A stretch of 64,000 bases of DNA from Oryzias latipes. Lineage: Eukaryota > Chordata > Actinopteri > Beloniformes > Adrianichthyidae. The notes beneath the pieces are model-generated. The model was not told the DNA's origin and did no database searches. It saw only the letters and a program-made list of their open reading frames with translations. Made by a program: the position numbers and the translations under genes. Below, one piece after another: positions 63,785 to 64,000 of this stretch (the first letter of the stretch is position 1; each line of letters starts with the position of its first letter). Location of the stretch: contig NC_019880.2 in the NCBI RefSeq assembly GCF_002234675.1, positions 15,055,756-15,119,755 on the forward strand. The letters run 5' to 3'.

Positions 63785-64000
63785 TAAGTAATTTTTATTT
63801 TTATAGCACCTTTCACAGAGAAATCACAAGGTGTTTCACCAGTTAAAAAACATAAGACAAAAACATGTACCATGTAAAACAATAATCCCAAGCCCAAATA
63901 AAAGCAGTTTCAGTTAAAATGCTTGGCAAAATAAAAAGTTTTTAAAGGCTTATAAAAATGTTCCCAGAGTCCAGGGAAAACACAGAACAGGAGCTCATTC
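63785..64000. repeat. Common teleost interspersed repeat, incomplete at right edge
   Basis: 'ttttatttttatagcacctt' and 'aatcacaaggtgtttcacc' followed by A-rich sequence are typical of an abundant fish repeat (SINE or LINE tail). It runs off the window. Confidence 0.55.

Noticed and set aside
64..64000. CRISPR arrays, operons or prokaryotic elements
   Set aside because: No regularly spaced repeats with unique spacers; the gene structures are those of a vertebrate.

Overview
The window is vertebrate nuclear DNA, almost certainly from a ray-finned (teleost) fish. Genes have many small exons with GT-AG introns. The protein-coding genes are recognisable orthologues of vertebrate MFSD2A, MYCL and NT5C1A plus a small cluster of IFI27/ISG12-like genes. 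The repeat content (R4/Dong-, RTE- and L1/Tx1-type LINEs, Gypsy, Tc1, tRNA-SINE, TTAA-flanked MITEs) is typical of teleosts, with a percomorph flavour. The species cannot be fixed from sequence alone.

Layout. 0-5 kb is repeat-rich: a duplicated segment carrying a SINE, and a decayed R4/Dong-type LINE next to an AT microsatellite. 6.3-19.7 kb (minus) is mfsd2a, a complete 14-exon, 516-codon lysophosphatidylcholine transporter. Its 7-kb third intron holds a Gypsy relic into which a nearly intact RTE-type LINE has inserted. 19.9-25.2 kb (minus) is a full-length L1-like LINE with two open ORFs. It sits about 240 bp upstream of the mfsd2a start codon, in the same orientation, and ends in two poly(A) tracts that look like a 3' transduction. 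25-37 kb is gene-free and repeat-rich, including an internally deleted Tc1 element and the second copy of the segment at the left edge. 37-40 kb (plus) is mycl, divergent from mfsd2a as in mammals. 40-50 kb is a gene-poor interval with copies of a ~560-bp terminal-inverted-repeat family and an E2F-motif cluster. 50.8-54.5 kb (plus) is nt5c1a, six exons and 370 residues. 57.9-63.7 kb contains a decayed ISG12-like copy, an intact but divergent ISG12-like gene (plus), a possible first-exon relic, and the 3' part of a canonical ISG12-like gene (minus) that runs off the right edge.

The order mfsd2a(-)-mycl(+)-nt5c1a(+) keeps the order and relative orientation of human 1p34 (MFSD2A-MYCL-...-NT5C1A). 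TRIT1, OXCT2, BMP8B, PPIE and HPCAL4, which lie between in human, are absent here, as expected for one ohnolog after the teleost genome duplication. The three genes act in lipid transport, transcription control and AMP breakdown and form no operon-like unit.

The strongest things to follow up are the L1 insertion that splits the mfsd2a 5' flank and its apparent 3' transduction, the paired cAMP-response/CCAAT motifs left in the remaining promoter, the SINE whose empty site is preserved in a duplicate 30 kb away, and the birth-and-decay pattern of the ISG12-like cluster. All exon boundaries were read by eye from splice signals and reading-frame continuity. No database search or transcript evidence was used.
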